Numbered from the stretch's first letter, positions 1 to 9,887 are shown. The stretch is DNA of 28,046 nucleotides from Deltaproteobacteria bacterium (GCA_016194725.1 JACQAW010000057.1:1-28046), one strand, 5' to 3'. Program-made: numbers and translations. The notes: generated from the sequence alone by a model not told the origin.

Positions 1-441
1 GATATGATTCGCAAGTCCTTCGTCCAGCTTCAGGAAGCCTGGTCCAACCAGGATGTCCATCTGCTGCAAACCCTTCTTTACCCCACCCTTTTCACAGACT
101 GGTTCAAACAAATCGACGACATGATCGCCAAGGGCGAACGCAACCAGGTTAGAAATGTGATCATCCGAGACCTGGCCATCGTCGACGTGCAGAACTATCA
201 GAACAACGACCAGGACTGCTTTACGGTTTGCGTCGATGCCTCGGCCAGCGATCTTACCTTCAACAGCGTCGGCGAAATCGTGAAAGATCAAACCGGCGCC
301 TTCCGCGAATTCTGGACCTACCAATGGTGCGACGGTGCCTGGCGCCTGATTGCCGTTTCGCAAAAAGACAAATGGCAGCTGTTCGTCAATGCGCCGATTG
401 TCGATGAAGGCCCTTCATCGGGCTTCAAAAAAGCCGGCTAG
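1..441 (+). CDS. Tim44-like domain protein, 5' end probably outside the window
   Basis: The frame is open to the window edge and the ATG at 4 may be internal. The 145 visible residues look like the C-terminal Tim44-like fold: an amphipathic start containing 'QEAWSNQD', then 'LLYPTLFTDWF', a middle beta-rich part, and the end motif 'FREFWTYQWCDGAWRLIAVSQ', which resembles the conserved 'E-x-W-T-F..G-W-L..I' end of this family. In bacteria such domains occur in membrane-associated proteins of unclear function. The usual N-terminal membrane segment and linker are not visible, so the gene most likely begins upstream. It converges on the sigma-54 activator gene with only 11 bases between the stops. 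Family assignment is fairly good; role unknown. Confidence 0.6.
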   Translation, partial: DMIRKSFVQLQEAWSNQDVHLLQTLLYPTLFTDWFKQIDDMIAKGERNQVRNVIIRDLAIVDVQNYQNNDQDCFTVCVDASASDLTFNSVGEIVKDQTGAFREFWTYQWCDGAWRLIAVSQKDKWQLFVNAPIVDEGPSSGFKKAG

Positions 442-452
442 CCAACCGCTGC

Positions 453-2060
<1,608 letters not shown>

Positions 2061-2077
2061 GATCTCCTAGTAAGAAA

Positions 2078-2105
2078 ATTATAAGTCCACTGGCAAAACA
2101 ATCAA
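2078..2105 (-). promoter_or_regulatory. Sigma-70-type promoter of the sigma-54 activator gene
   Basis: On the minus strand TTGATT (2105-2100) is followed after 16 bases by TATAAT (2083-2078), 18 bases before the first ATG at 2060. The -10 box is perfect and the -35 box matches 4 of 6. It separates this gene transcriptionally from the lipid kinase gene that ends at 2139. Confidence 0.65.
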
Positions 2106-2138
2106 CAGTCTTCGTAAAACTTATCGACAGTTGAGTGC

Positions 2139-3119
2139 TTACTTTTTAAGCACCCAGGAATTTAAGGCATTGGGTAGGCATTTTAGTTCATGACTCAACG
2201 CATTACCCATGTAATCCCCGTCGAGTTCAAGGGCCGTAGGCCTGTCAAAGTGGAATACGATCTCAGCTCCCTGAAAGTCGGTATGGCGCATGGGCGGGTC
2301 TTCTTTGGCTTTGATCGCGCTCATGGTTCGAATCATGTCGAGCATTCCAGGTTTGGGAAACACGATGCCGTCAATCTTGCCGTCGTCAAAACGCGCGCCG
2401 GTGGTCCAATACAAACCACTGCCATTGGCCTGGCCGTTGCCCACGAAGGCGCCGAAGAACGGGCCCATGTACACTGACTTGCCGTCCACCTTCACGTTGC
2501 ATGAGCCGCCGGCACCGCTGGTCATGGCCAGCACGCCCTCAACCTGATAGACGAGCGAGGTTTTGGACCAGAACGCCTTGCGGTTCTGCGCGTTTTCGAC
2601 CACCTTGCCGCCGTAACCGATGCTGGCCATATTAATGAAGAGCTTGCCGTTGGCGCTGGCCAGGTCAAGGTCGCACCTTTTCCACTGCCGCCCTTCGCGC
2701 TCGATCGAGTTGGCCGCCCATTCCCAGAAATCACCCTGCTCGAGGGAATAACCGTAAAACGTGCGCGAAAAATCGTTGCCGCGTCCGCCAGGAATGGGAA
2801 TCATCGAAAGCCCACCCAGCGCCCGCAGCGAGTAGAGCAGCGACGCGGCCTCCATTAGAGTGCCGTCGCCGCCAATGACCATGACGGTGCGCAGGCCGCG
2901 CGTTCTTAAATAGGCCTCGACTTCGATTTTCCAGGCGCCGTCTTTTGTAGTGTGTACCACCGGCCAGTCGCTGGGGCTGCCGGCCTGGCACCTTTCCGCG
3001 AGCTGCATCACCCCGCCCGCGGCGTGAGTGGCACCTTTCAGCAGCTCTTCACCGCGCCCGTTGCCCGACGCTGGATTCACCAGAATCAGGATGCGGTTGT
3101 CCTTAACTGTTTGAGCCAT
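2139..3119 (-). CDS. Diacylglycerol-kinase-family lipid kinase
   Basis: A 326-residue protein of the DAGK catalytic family (DgkB/YegS/sphingosine kinase type), which phosphorylates lipid alcohols with ATP on the inner face of the membrane. Visible motifs are 'NPASGNGRG' (15-23), the nucleotide-binding GGDGT (83-87), 'PIPGGRGNDFSR' (about 108-119) and a C-terminal 'ELDGDYMG', corresponding to the D-G-E region. Length fits the family. ATG at 3119 is preceded by GAGGGC and overlaps the 3' end of the Fe-S protein gene by 17 bases, so the two are probably translationally coupled. With the flavoprotein upstream this suggests lipid metabolism. The exact substrate (diacylglycerol, ether lipid, other) cannot be read from the sequence. 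Confidence 0.88.
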   Translation of the reverse strand: MAQTVKDNRILILVNPASGNGRGEELLKGATHAAGGVMQLAERCQAGSPSDWPVVHTTKDGAWKIEVEAYLRTRGLRTVMVIGGDGTLMEAASLLYSLRALGGLSMIPIPGGRGNDFSRTFYGYSLEQGDFWEWAANSIEREGRQWKRCDLDLASANGKLFINMASIGYGGKVVENAQNRKAFWSKTSLVYQVEGVLAMTSGAGGSCNVKVDGKSVYMGPFFGAFVGNGQANGSGLYWTTGARFDDGKIDGIVFPKPGMLDMIRTMSAIKAKEDPPMRHTDFQGAEIVFHFDRPTALELDGDYMGNALSHELKCLPNALNSWVLKK

Positions 3120-4209
3120 CTGCGCCCTCGACCAGCTCGTCGAGCCAGTACACTACTTTTGCGTCCGTCAGCCCGTGCAGGTGCTGCGTGCACGCGTAGC
3201 TTTGACACACGATTTTTTCCAGGGCGCGGCCGTCTTTGGCCAGATCGTGCAAGAACCGCACGCCGATTTCGCGAGCCGTGCCCGGATAAGCGAGCTGATA
3301 AAACCCCTCGCCCCCGCAGTCCAGCGAGTTCCAGCCGCTGTGAAACGGCATCAGCCCGCGCTCGTACATTGGGATGGAATAGCCCAGCCGCGGAAAAAGC
3401 CGGCTCAGGTGATAGCTTTCGTGAAAGCTTACATCGGGGCCAAATTCGCGCGCCGCCAGCAGGGCAAAAAAACGCTGCCAAACCAGGCGCACCTCTGAGC
3501 TGAGCGACTCGCGGTCCTCTTTGACGGCCTTGGCCAGAAACCAGGCTGCTTCGGGCGACTCAACCCAGATTTGCGTGCAGTCGCCCAGCGCTTCGCCGAT
3601 AGCCTCGATTTGAATATCCGCCAGCTTGCCCCAGTCCCATTCGCGAAACGGCAGCTGGACCTCGCTTATTTCGGCCACGCCCAGGTCGTCGAGCGTCTTG
3701 GGATGGGCCCGCCACCAATCGCGCCGCCCGGGCTCGCACAGCAGCACCACCCCTTCAAGCGCACGCAGCTCGTCGAGCATGTCTGAAAAGGCCGCGGGCT
3801 GCACGTAGCCCGCGTCGTCGCCGGTGCCGGCTTTCAGCACGGCCTCGCGGCTGAAATATTTCGCCCGCTCGTTCATGAGATTCGAGGCCACGTCGTTCTC
3901 ATAAACGCAGTATTCCGTGCAGCGCCCGCAGCCGGTGCATTGCTCGAGGTACCAGTTTCGCTGCGCCTCGCTGCCCGCGATGGTTTCGGCCGAAAAACCA
4001 CGCTCAGCCAGATGCAGGAGCGACATTTTTCCACGCGGCGTGACGGTGTTGTCTTTCAGCGTCTCGGCCGTCGGACATGAAAAGCGGCACATCTCGGGGC
4101 AATAGAAACACGCCTCGGGGTCCTGGCGGAACCGCCCGCTGAACTTGAGCAGCTTTTTCTTAAAGACCCAGGTTTTCAGGGTTGAGGAGATGCTTTGGAT
4201 CAAGCTCAT
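3103..4209 (-). CDS. 4Fe-4S protein, GlcF/HdrB-like partner of the flavoprotein
   Basis: This 368-residue protein has two cysteine clusters near the N-terminus. The first is C34-x2-C37-x3-C41-x3-C45-P, one residue longer than the standard ferredoxin spacing. The second is C91-x2-C94-x2-C97-x3-C101. The C-terminal half ends with 'DCGGEGFYQLAYPGTAREIG' and 'VCQSYACTQHL', which looks like a degenerate CCG (heterodisulfide-reductase-type) domain in which the first Cys of the CCG motif is replaced by Asp. Such proteins pass electrons from a flavoprotein to a membrane acceptor. It overlaps the 3' end of the FAD gene by 50 bases and the lipid kinase gene by 17 bases, so the three form one operon. 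The electron acceptor is not evident. Confidence 0.8.
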   Translation of the reverse strand: MSLIQSISSTLKTWVFKKKLLKFSGRFRQDPEACFYCPEMCRFSCPTAETLKDNTVTPRGKMSLLHLAERGFSAETIAGSEAQRNWYLEQCTGCGRCTEYCVYENDVASNLMNERAKYFSREAVLKAGTGDDAGYVQPAAFSDMLDELRALEGVVLLCEPGRRDWWRAHPKTLDDLGVAEISEVQLPFREWDWGKLADIQIEAIGEALGDCTQIWVESPEAAWFLAKAVKEDRESLSSEVRLVWQRFFALLAAREFGPDVSFHESYHLSRLFPRLGYSIPMYERGLMPFHSGWNSLDCGGEGFYQLAYPGTAREIGVRFLHDLAKDGRALEKIVCQSYACTQHLHGLTDAKVVYWLDELVEGADGSNS

Positions 4210-5614
4210 TTTTAAATTTCTTCAGTAGATCGTGTAATACGCCACGCTGACGCTTATGCGCCTGCGCTTTCAATCTTCCAATACCGTGGTGGTGGCTGAT
4301 CGCCGCCCCCTGTCTTTCGCAGGCTTTCAGCAAGAGGTCCCAGACGCCGTCGTAGAACTCGACCGTCGGCGTGTCTTCCGGGGTGCGGCCGCAAAGCGTG
4401 AAGTAGATGTTTCCGCCGCAATGGTAGAAATGCGAAAAATGCGCCAGCAGCACCAGCATCTCGCCCTTGCCGGGAAACTTTTTGGCCACCTCGTCGGTGA
4501 TGGCCTTGATCTCTTTGTGCAATCCGGGCAGCCCGGCCCAACTGGTCGCAACCTCAAACGTGTCCAGAATCATGCGGCGATGGCTCATGATCAACTGCTG
4601 CCGGTAGCTGACGTCGTAACGATGCGACCACCAGTGCTGCGCCGGCTCTTCGCCCGTGTCGTTCCAGCCCGTGTAGTTCATCGACATCTGGTTGATACGC
4701 AGAGCCGTGAAATCCGTCAGCGTCTGCTCGCCTTCAATGACGCACACGAGCTTCACGCCGCTCTTCAAACCCATCAGCATGCGGCTTTCGTCTTCATCGT
4801 AGATTCGTACGACGGCGGGATGAAGTCCCGCCTGCAGCCACTGGCGCACGCCATCGAGCGCTTTTTCGGTCGACTCCACCTGGAACGACAAAAACCGCCG
4901 CGCCTCGGCCAATTTATGAATCTTCACCCAGGCCGCGGTCAGAAAAGCCAGCGTGCCCTCGCTGCCCAGAAAAAGATGATTCCAGTCCGGCCCCACGGCC
5001 AGGCGCGGAGCAACCGGAGTCGTGAAAGATTCGCCGTTGGGAAGCACGCCTTCGACTGCCAGAACCATGTCCTCCATTTTGCCGTAGTAAGTCGACAGCT
5101 GCCCCGCCGCGCGGGTAGCCAGATATCCGCCAAACGAGGAACAGTAAATGGACGAAGGAAAGTGCCCGAGCGTGTAGCCCTTCGCGTTCAGGTCTTCTTC
5201 AAGCACCTGGCCGATGATTCCCGCCTGTACCTTCGCGATCTGCGAGTGCGTGTCGACGAACTCGATCTTGTCCAGGCGCTTCAGATCGACCACCACTCGC
5301 GGCCGCTTGCGCTCCTGGTTCTGCCCCGGCACGGCGCCGCCACACACGCCGCTTCCCGCGCCATAGGGATAGAGCTCCCAGCCCTTTTCATTTGCGGCGC
5401 GAATAAATTTGGCCAGCATATTACTGTCCTGGGGCCAAACCACGGCATCAATCGTGGGTTCGGGCAGCTCGCCTTCGCGCGCCAGAATGTGGCTGCGGGG
5501 CATGAGGTCCTTGCTATAAGTACGGCGGGTATACAGGTCATCGGCGACGAACCCGCTATCATCTGGAAATAAGGACTGAATTTCAGTACCTAATGGCGAT
5601 ACTAGGGCTTTCAC
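4160..5614 (-). CDS. FAD-binding oxidoreductase, alkyl-DHAP-synthase-like
   Basis: A 484-residue protein of the vanillyl-alcohol-oxidase/PCMH flavoprotein fold. FAD-binding motifs are 'GAGSGVCGG' (85-93) and 'FGGYLATRAAGQ' (161-172) with 'YYGKMED' (177-183). The GG-x5-RA-x2-G...YG-x-ED pattern, and 'SHHHGIGRLK' near the C-terminus (HHH at 441-443), fit alkyldihydroxyacetonephosphate synthase (AGPS) better than glycolate or lactate oxidase. AGPS replaces the acyl group of acyl-DHAP by an alkyl ether. I place the start at GTG 5614, which has GGAG seven bases upstream. An open frame continues 26 codons further upstream but would run into the divergent desulfurase gene. An Fe-S partner is unusual for AGPS, so a related dehydrogenase (GlcD type) remains possible. 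Confidence 0.8.
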   Translation of the reverse strand: MKALVSPLGTEIQSLFPDDSGFVADDLYTRRTYSKDLMPRSHILAREGELPEPTIDAVVWPQDSNMLAKFIRAANEKGWELYPYGAGSGVCGGAVPGQNQERKRPRVVVDLKRLDKIEFVDTHSQIAKVQAGIIGQVLEEDLNAKGYTLGHFPSSIYCSSFGGYLATRAAGQLSTYYGKMEDMVLAVEGVLPNGESFTTPVAPRLAVGPDWNHLFLGSEGTLAFLTAAWVKIHKLAEARRFLSFQVESTEKALDGVRQWLQAGLHPAVVRIYDEDESRMLMGLKSGVKLVCVIEGEQTLTDFTALRINQMSMNYTGWNDTGEEPAQHWWSHRYDVSYRQQLIMSHRRMILDTFEVATSWAGLPGLHKEIKAITDEVAKKFPGKGEMLVLLAHFSHFYHCGGNIYFTLCGRTPEDTPTVEFYDGVWDLLLKACERQGAAISHHHGIGRLKAQAHKRQRGVLHDLLKKFKNELDPKHLLNPENLGL

Positions 5615-5643
5615 GGCGTCTCCAGTTGAGGTAATAGACTGAT

Positions 5644-6846
5644 ATGAAAACAGTATCGAGTACCGTGTATTTTGACAATGCCGCAACCACATCTCTTCTG
5701 CCCTGCGCGTTAGAAAAGTTAAACGAGCTGAGCATTAACGTCATGGGCAACTCGGCCTCAGCCCATCGCAAAGGCCGTCAGGCGCAGGACACTCTCGATC
5801 AATGCCACGAAGCTCTGGGCCGCCACTTCAATGTGCCGCCCAACCACGTCATCTTTACCTCGGGCGGCACCGAGTCCAATAACCTGGCCATCTGGGGCGG
5901 GTTGGGTGGACTGGCGCCCGCGTTTCACTGGCTGAAATCAGGGGCCCAGGGCCAGCTGCTCACCTCGACGGTCGAGCACTCGGCGTCTGCCAAGGTGTTT
6001 GAGTCGCTCGAATGCATGGGCGCGCAGGTAGGTTGGATCAACGTGGACCGCGAAGGCCTGCTTGACCTGAACCATCTTTCAGAAGAGCTGGCGACCCGAA
6101 CGAAGTTCGTGAGTTTTCACCACGCGCAAAACGAAATCGGCGCCCTGCAAGACATCCGTGCGGTAAGCCAGCTGGTGCGTTCCAAACAGCCCGATGCGCT
6201 TTTGCACATCGACGCGATTCAGTCGTTCATGAAAGTTCCTGTCGACCTGGAGGCGCTGGGCGTGGACATGGTCAGCCTGAGCGCGCACAAAATTGGCGGC
6301 CCCAAGGGCGTGGGCGCACTGATTCTGGGCCGGCGTTTTGAAACCCGCAGCCCGAAGATCGGCACGCTCATCAACGGCTCGCCACAGCAGTTCGGAATTC
6401 GGCCAGGCACCGTGCCTGTACCGGTCATCGGCTCGTTTGTAGCCGCCGTGCAATGGGGCGAAACCCGCATAAAGGAAAACGAAAAAAAGCTGCTCGCGCT
6501 GCGGGAACGCCTGACGGCGCGCCTGCCTTCCAAGGCCGTGCTGAACGGGCCCGCTGACGTTTCGGCGCAAAACGCGCGCCGGGCTCCGCAGACCATCAGC
6601 TTTTCGATTCCGGGCCTGCCCTCGGCCGTCACGGTCGAAGCCCTTTCCGCCAAGGGATATTGCATCTCTTCGGGCGCTGCCTGCCACTCGACGAATCCCA
6701 AGCCGAACGAAACACTGACTCAGATGGGCGTGGGCCGCGAACGGGCGTTGTCCATGGTGCGCGTAAGCTTTTCGCCGCTCAATACCTTCGAGGAAGTCGA
6801 CGGCTTCGTCGCCCAGCTTAACGAGGTCGTGCGCGAGTATGCTTGA
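5644..6846 (+). CDS. Cysteine desulfurase (NifS/IscS class), probable sulfur donor for ThiI
   Basis: A PLP enzyme of 400 residues that takes sulfur from cysteine and carries it as a persulfide. Diagnostic parts are 'YFDNAATT' near the start, 'TSGGTESNN' (72-80), His112 in 'TVEHSA', 'HHAQNEIG' (159-166), 'DAIQSF', the PLP lysine K216 in 'SLSAHKIGGPKG', and the active-site loop 'SSGAACHST' with the probable persulfide Cys347. It overlaps thiI by 8 bases, so the two are co-translated. This matches the NifZ-ThiI arrangement known from Bacillus, where a dedicated desulfurase supplies a ThiI that has no rhodanese domain. General Fe-S cluster assembly is less likely, since no scaffold gene is nearby. 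GAGGT lies 11-12 bases before the ATG. Confidence 0.93.
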   Translation: MKTVSSTVYFDNAATTSLLPCALEKLNELSINVMGNSASAHRKGRQAQDTLDQCHEALGRHFNVPPNHVIFTSGGTESNNLAIWGGLGGLAPAFHWLKSGAQGQLLTSTVEHSASAKVFESLECMGAQVGWINVDREGLLDLNHLSEELATRTKFVSFHHAQNEIGALQDIRAVSQLVRSKQPDALLHIDAIQSFMKVPVDLEALGVDMVSLSAHKIGGPKGVGALILGRRFETRSPKIGTLINGSPQQFGIRPGTVPVPVIGSFVAAVQWGETRIKENEKKLLALRERLTARLPSKAVLNGPADVSAQNARRAPQTISFSIPGLPSAVTVEALSAKGYCISSGAACHSTNPKPNETLTQMGVGRERALSMVRVSFSPLNTFEEVDGFVAQLNEVVREYA

Positions 6847-8044
6847 ATCAACACGTTCCCTCATCAATCCTAAAACCACGCATCTGCTGATTCGGCATCA
6901 GGAGATTGCCCTGAAGGGCAAGAACCGGCCCGAGTTCGAGCGCCGGCTGAAAAACAATCTGGCCAAATGCCTTGGCAACCAGGGTCAGGTTCACAACGCC
7001 AGCGGCCGCTTCGTGGTCGAGCTGGTGGCCGCACCCGATAACCTTCCCCTGCTCGTCGATCGCCTTTCGGGCGTGGGTGGCGTGGCGGCGGTTACGCCTT
7101 GCCTGCTCACTACGCCCGAAATCGAGGGCATCACCACGCAGGCGTTGGAATGGGCGCAAAACGATATGAACGCCTTGCCCGAAGCCCGCACCTTTGCCGT
7201 CCGTGCCCGCCGCGTGAACAAACGTTTTCCCATGTCGTCCAACGAAATCGACATTCAGATCGGCTCGCAGCTCAAGTCGATGCGCGAGGGTTGGACCGTC
7301 AATCTCAAAGACCCCGACATCAAGATCAGCATCGAAATTCGCCAGCGGCACGCGCTCATTTACAGCTGGGAAAAAGCCGGCGTGCGCGGCCTGCCCATGG
7401 ACCCCACGCAGCGCGTGGTGTGCCTGCTCTCGGGAGGCATTGACTCGCCGGTGGCCGCCTACGAGGTCATGCGCCGCGGCTGCACGCCGGTATTCGTGCA
7501 TTTTCACAGCAAGCCCTTCACGTCCGAAGCCAGCATCGCTAAGGTCAAACGCCTGGCCAATGTGCTGCGCGAAATCAGCCCGCAGCCGCTCGAGCTGTGG
7601 CTGGTGCCGCTGCTGCCCATTCAAAAAGCCGTGCGCGACAGCTGCAACGAGCGTTACCGCACGATTCATTATCGCCGCTTCATGATGATGATTGCGCAGG
7701 AAATCGCCAATCGGCGCGGTGCCAAGGCGCTGGTCACGGGCGAAGCGCTCGGACAGGTCGCGAGCCAAACCCTTTCGAACATGCAGGCCATCGACGACGT
7801 CATGACGCTTCCCGTGCTGCGTCCCTTGGTGACTTCGGATAAGCTGCAGATCGTGACCAAGGCGCAGGCCCTGGGCACCTTTGCGATCAGCATCGAGCCG
7901 CACGACGACACCTGCGTGCTTTTCGCGCCGGAGCGTCCGACCACGCAAGCCAAAATTTCAACCTTGCGCGAAGAGGCCGAGGCGCTGCCGCAGTATGATT
8001 TGATTTTTGCGGCGGTGGATGCAGCCGAGAAAATTTTGCTTTAA
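6839..8044 (+). CDS. thiI: tRNA 4-thiouridine synthase ThiI, short form without rhodanese domain
   Basis: A 401-residue enzyme that adenylates and thiolates uridine 8 of tRNA; in some bacteria it also serves thiamine biosynthesis. The order is an N-terminal ferredoxin-like domain ('LLIRHQEIALKGKNRPEFE' start), a THUMP RNA-binding domain (about 75-178) and a PP-loop ATP pyrophosphatase domain with SGGIDSP at 198-204. The conserved 'VTGEALGQVASQTLSNM' and 'DTCVLFAP' segments follow. The frame stops where the C-terminal rhodanese domain of the E. coli type would begin, so sulfur must come directly from a desulfurase, most simply the one encoded by the overlapping upstream gene. It overlaps allA by one base (TAATG). 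Confidence 0.95.
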   Translation: MLESTRSLINPKTTHLLIRHQEIALKGKNRPEFERRLKNNLAKCLGNQGQVHNASGRFVVELVAAPDNLPLLVDRLSGVGGVAAVTPCLLTTPEIEGITTQALEWAQNDMNALPEARTFAVRARRVNKRFPMSSNEIDIQIGSQLKSMREGWTVNLKDPDIKISIEIRQRHALIYSWEKAGVRGLPMDPTQRVVCLLSGGIDSPVAAYEVMRRGCTPVFVHFHSKPFTSEASIAKVKRLANVLREISPQPLELWLVPLLPIQKAVRDSCNERYRTIHYRRFMMMIAQEIANRRGAKALVTGEALGQVASQTLSNMQAIDDVMTLPVLRPLVTSDKLQIVTKAQALGTFAISIEPHDDTCVLFAPERPTTQAKISTLREEAEALPQYDLIFAAVDAAEKILL

Positions 8045-8568
8045 TGACCGTCAAAGCCGAAGTGAAAAGCATCACGGCGGAGCCCCTCGAAAGCAAGGCG
8101 TACGCGCCCTTTGGCGCAGTAGTGTCGGCCCAGGCCGATACTGCCGCGACAAGCGCGAATATGGGCACGGCAAAACGTTTCAACAAGCTGGGCCGGCTCG
8201 AGAATCTCAGACCCGCCGCTGCTCCGAATCTTTGCGTGTTTCGCAGCAGTCCATTTCAGGACCCGAGCTTTGAAATCCGCCTGGTCGAGCGGCACCTGCA
8301 TTCCACCCAGCTATTCATTCCCATGGCCTGTGAAAAAAGATACCTCGTGGTGGTGTGCTCGGGCGCCGACAAGCCCGACCTCGCCACCTTGCGCGCCTTC
8401 ATTGCCCGCAAGGATCAGGGCATCACCTATCATCCGGGCGTCTGGCACCATCCGCTGATCGCGCTGGACCAGGTTACCGACTTTGCGTGCGTGGTGTGGG
8501 AAGACGACAGCGCCGACGACTGCGAAGTCCACAAGCTCGAGAGCTACATCGCGGTCGATCTGACTTGA
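8044..8568 (+). CDS. allA: Ureidoglycolate lyase AllA
   Basis: A 174-residue cupin-like protein. The AllA family splits ureidoglycolate into glyoxylate and urea in purine/allantoin breakdown. The family signature 'YHPGVWHHPLIALDQVTDFACVVWEDDSADDCE' region is present, and the N-terminus 'PLESKAYAPFGAVVSA' and 'RHLHSTQLFIPM' also fit. Length is close to the usual 160-170. It is coupled to thiI by a one-base stop/start overlap, although no functional link with tRNA thiolation is known. No other allantoin-pathway gene is visible in the window, so it is an orphan of that pathway here. Its product urea could feed the urease encoded some 10 kb away. Confidence 0.9.
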   Translation: MTVKAEVKSITAEPLESKAYAPFGAVVSAQADTAATSANMGTAKRFNKLGRLENLRPAAAPNLCVFRSSPFQDPSFEIRLVERHLHSTQLFIPMACEKRYLVVVCSGADKPDLATLRAFIARKDQGITYHPGVWHHPLIALDQVTDFACVVWEDDSADDCEVHKLESYIAVDLT

Positions 8569-8648
8569 GAATCATTAACCTAAACTCGTCGCAACAATAC
8601 CCCATTTGACCGTACCCGGCGTGGGCGGGGTGGTTGCGGAAGTTGCGG

Positions 8649-9581
8649 TCATGCCTTCAGATGTTCCATCTGGTGGTGAGCCCGGCAAAGCGTAGTCAGA
8701 TTTTCGAAAGTGTTGTCGCCGCCGTCGCAAACAGGAACGATGTGGTGAGTATCAAGCCATCTGGTGCTTTCACAGCGATCGCCCTGGCCGTCTTCGTGAG
8801 TGCAGCGAGCCTGATCGCGAAGGTTGAGCTGGTGTTTCAGGACCGCTGATTTTGGCTTGCGCGGTCCACTGTGCGGGACTTTTATCCGCGGCGATACGAG
8901 ACGCAATGCGTTGAAAATGACTCCTGAGGTGAGCTCAGATTCCGACTTGGATTCCATCTTTGCCTTCCTTGCAAAACTTCGCTGCGCCTTCTTCACTGGA
9001 TCAAACTTTTCCAGATAAGCATCCAGTGCCGCCGAAAGCGTGTCTTCAAAGGTAGCGGCCTTCTTTAGCCGCTGGCTCTCTAGATCCTGCACGCGCCTGA
9101 GCTTTTGCATGCATTCTTCTGACACCCCCATCTCAAGCTTCAAACGATCCCAGGCAATATAGGAAGCCTTGTCAGCCACAGCAGCTTTGGGATTCACCCG
9201 CGCCACCTCGCGCTGAAGTGCTTTGGAAGAAACGGTTTTGGCGAAGTCTAGCCATCTGGACTGGTTGTCAGGGGTAAGGACCGCGCAAAGCGTACGGGCC
9301 TTGGACACGCTGATCGCGCCGCTATCGGTATTGTTTTTAAGCGCGGGAACTAAAGCCGACTTTCTGGCAATTGCAATGAGGTTGCAGGCGACGTCTTCAG
9401 ACAGCTTTAAAAAGGTAACCGCGTACCGGTAAAGGCTGGTGCATTCATAAAGCCTAAAAGTTTTCCTGGCATCAAGCGTTTGTAAAATCTCAATGAGCTC
9501 GCCCGTGCAGATCAAATAGCGGCTGGCCACTTCCAAGGCTTTGAGATGAATTTCGTGATCGAGGGTGTTTTTGTTTTTCAT
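8649..9581 (-). CDS. HNH endonuclease-domain protein with N-terminal DUF222-like helical region
   Basis: The protein has 310 residues. The C-terminal HNH nuclease motif is clear: 'ARCTHEDG...CES', then 'LDTHHIVPVCDGGDNTFENLTTLCRAHHQMEH' with the paired His, the Asn and the metal-binding Cys/His. The first 240 residues are helical and basic, beginning 'ALEVASRYLICTGELIEILQ' and 'FRLYECTSLYRYAVTFLKLSEDVA'. This is the layout of the many DUF222/13E12-like HNH proteins, which are often multi-copy and of unknown role. Base composition is more AT-rich than in the flanking genes and the upstream region is AT-rich, which hints at separate acquisition. ATG at 9581 has no clear ribosome binding site. 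It converges with allA. Confidence 0.82.
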   Translation of the reverse strand: MKNKNTLDHEIHLKALEVASRYLICTGELIEILQTLDARKTFRLYECTSLYRYAVTFLKLSEDVACNLIAIARKSALVPALKNNTDSGAISVSKARTLCAVLTPDNQSRWLDFAKTVSSKALQREVARVNPKAAVADKASYIAWDRLKLEMGVSEECMQKLRRVQDLESQRLKKAATFEDTLSAALDAYLEKFDPVKKAQRSFARKAKMESKSESELTSGVIFNALRLVSPRIKVPHSGPRKPKSAVLKHQLNLRDQARCTHEDGQGDRCESTRWLDTHHIVPVCDGGDNTFENLTTLCRAHHQMEHLKA

Positions 9582-9794
9582 GCAGTAACATTTAACACGG
9601 GAAAACAGGACCGCTTTAAAGGCACTAGGATGGCTTAGGTGCTGTTTAAAAAATCGAATTCGTTCCGAAGCCTGCCTTCAATTAGACAGCACGGCCAAAG
9701 GCCGCACGAAGCAAATGAGAGGTATCGTGCTACAGGTATAAAGCATGGCGCCGACAAGAGGCCGAAATATGTCAATAGCTATTTTCATAAAATA

Positions 9795-9821
9795 AGTATT
9801 TATTAAATATCAATAAATACT
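9795..9821. repeat. AT-rich inverted repeat, 10-bp perfect arms
   Basis: AGTATTTATT at 9795-9804 is mirrored by AATAAATACT at 9812-9821 across a 7-base AAATATC spacer. It lies about 215 bases upstream of the HNH gene start within the most AT-rich stretch of the window. It could be an operator or a recombination or cruciform site. No poly-T tract follows, so it is unlikely to be a terminator. Confidence 0.6.
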
Positions 9822-9887
9822 ATTTACATCAGACAAAGCAGTTTAAGTCCTGAGACTCTGCAAGCATGCGATGCAAAAGAAATTGCC

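Noticed and set aside
2135..2153. Terminator of the lipid kinase gene (GTGCTTA/TAAGCAC stem)
   Set aside because: The 7-bp stem is perfect but covers the stop codon and has no T-tract after it on the minus strand.
4256..5572. A 438-codon open frame on the plus strand
   Set aside because: It is fully antisense to the AGPS-like flavoprotein gene, is Arg/His/Gln-rich and shows no family motif: a GC-rich shadow.
6079..7948. Long minus-strand frames opposite the desulfurase and thiI genes
   Set aside because: The plus-strand frames carry complete catalytic motifs; the minus-strand peptides are Arg/His/Gly-rich shadows.
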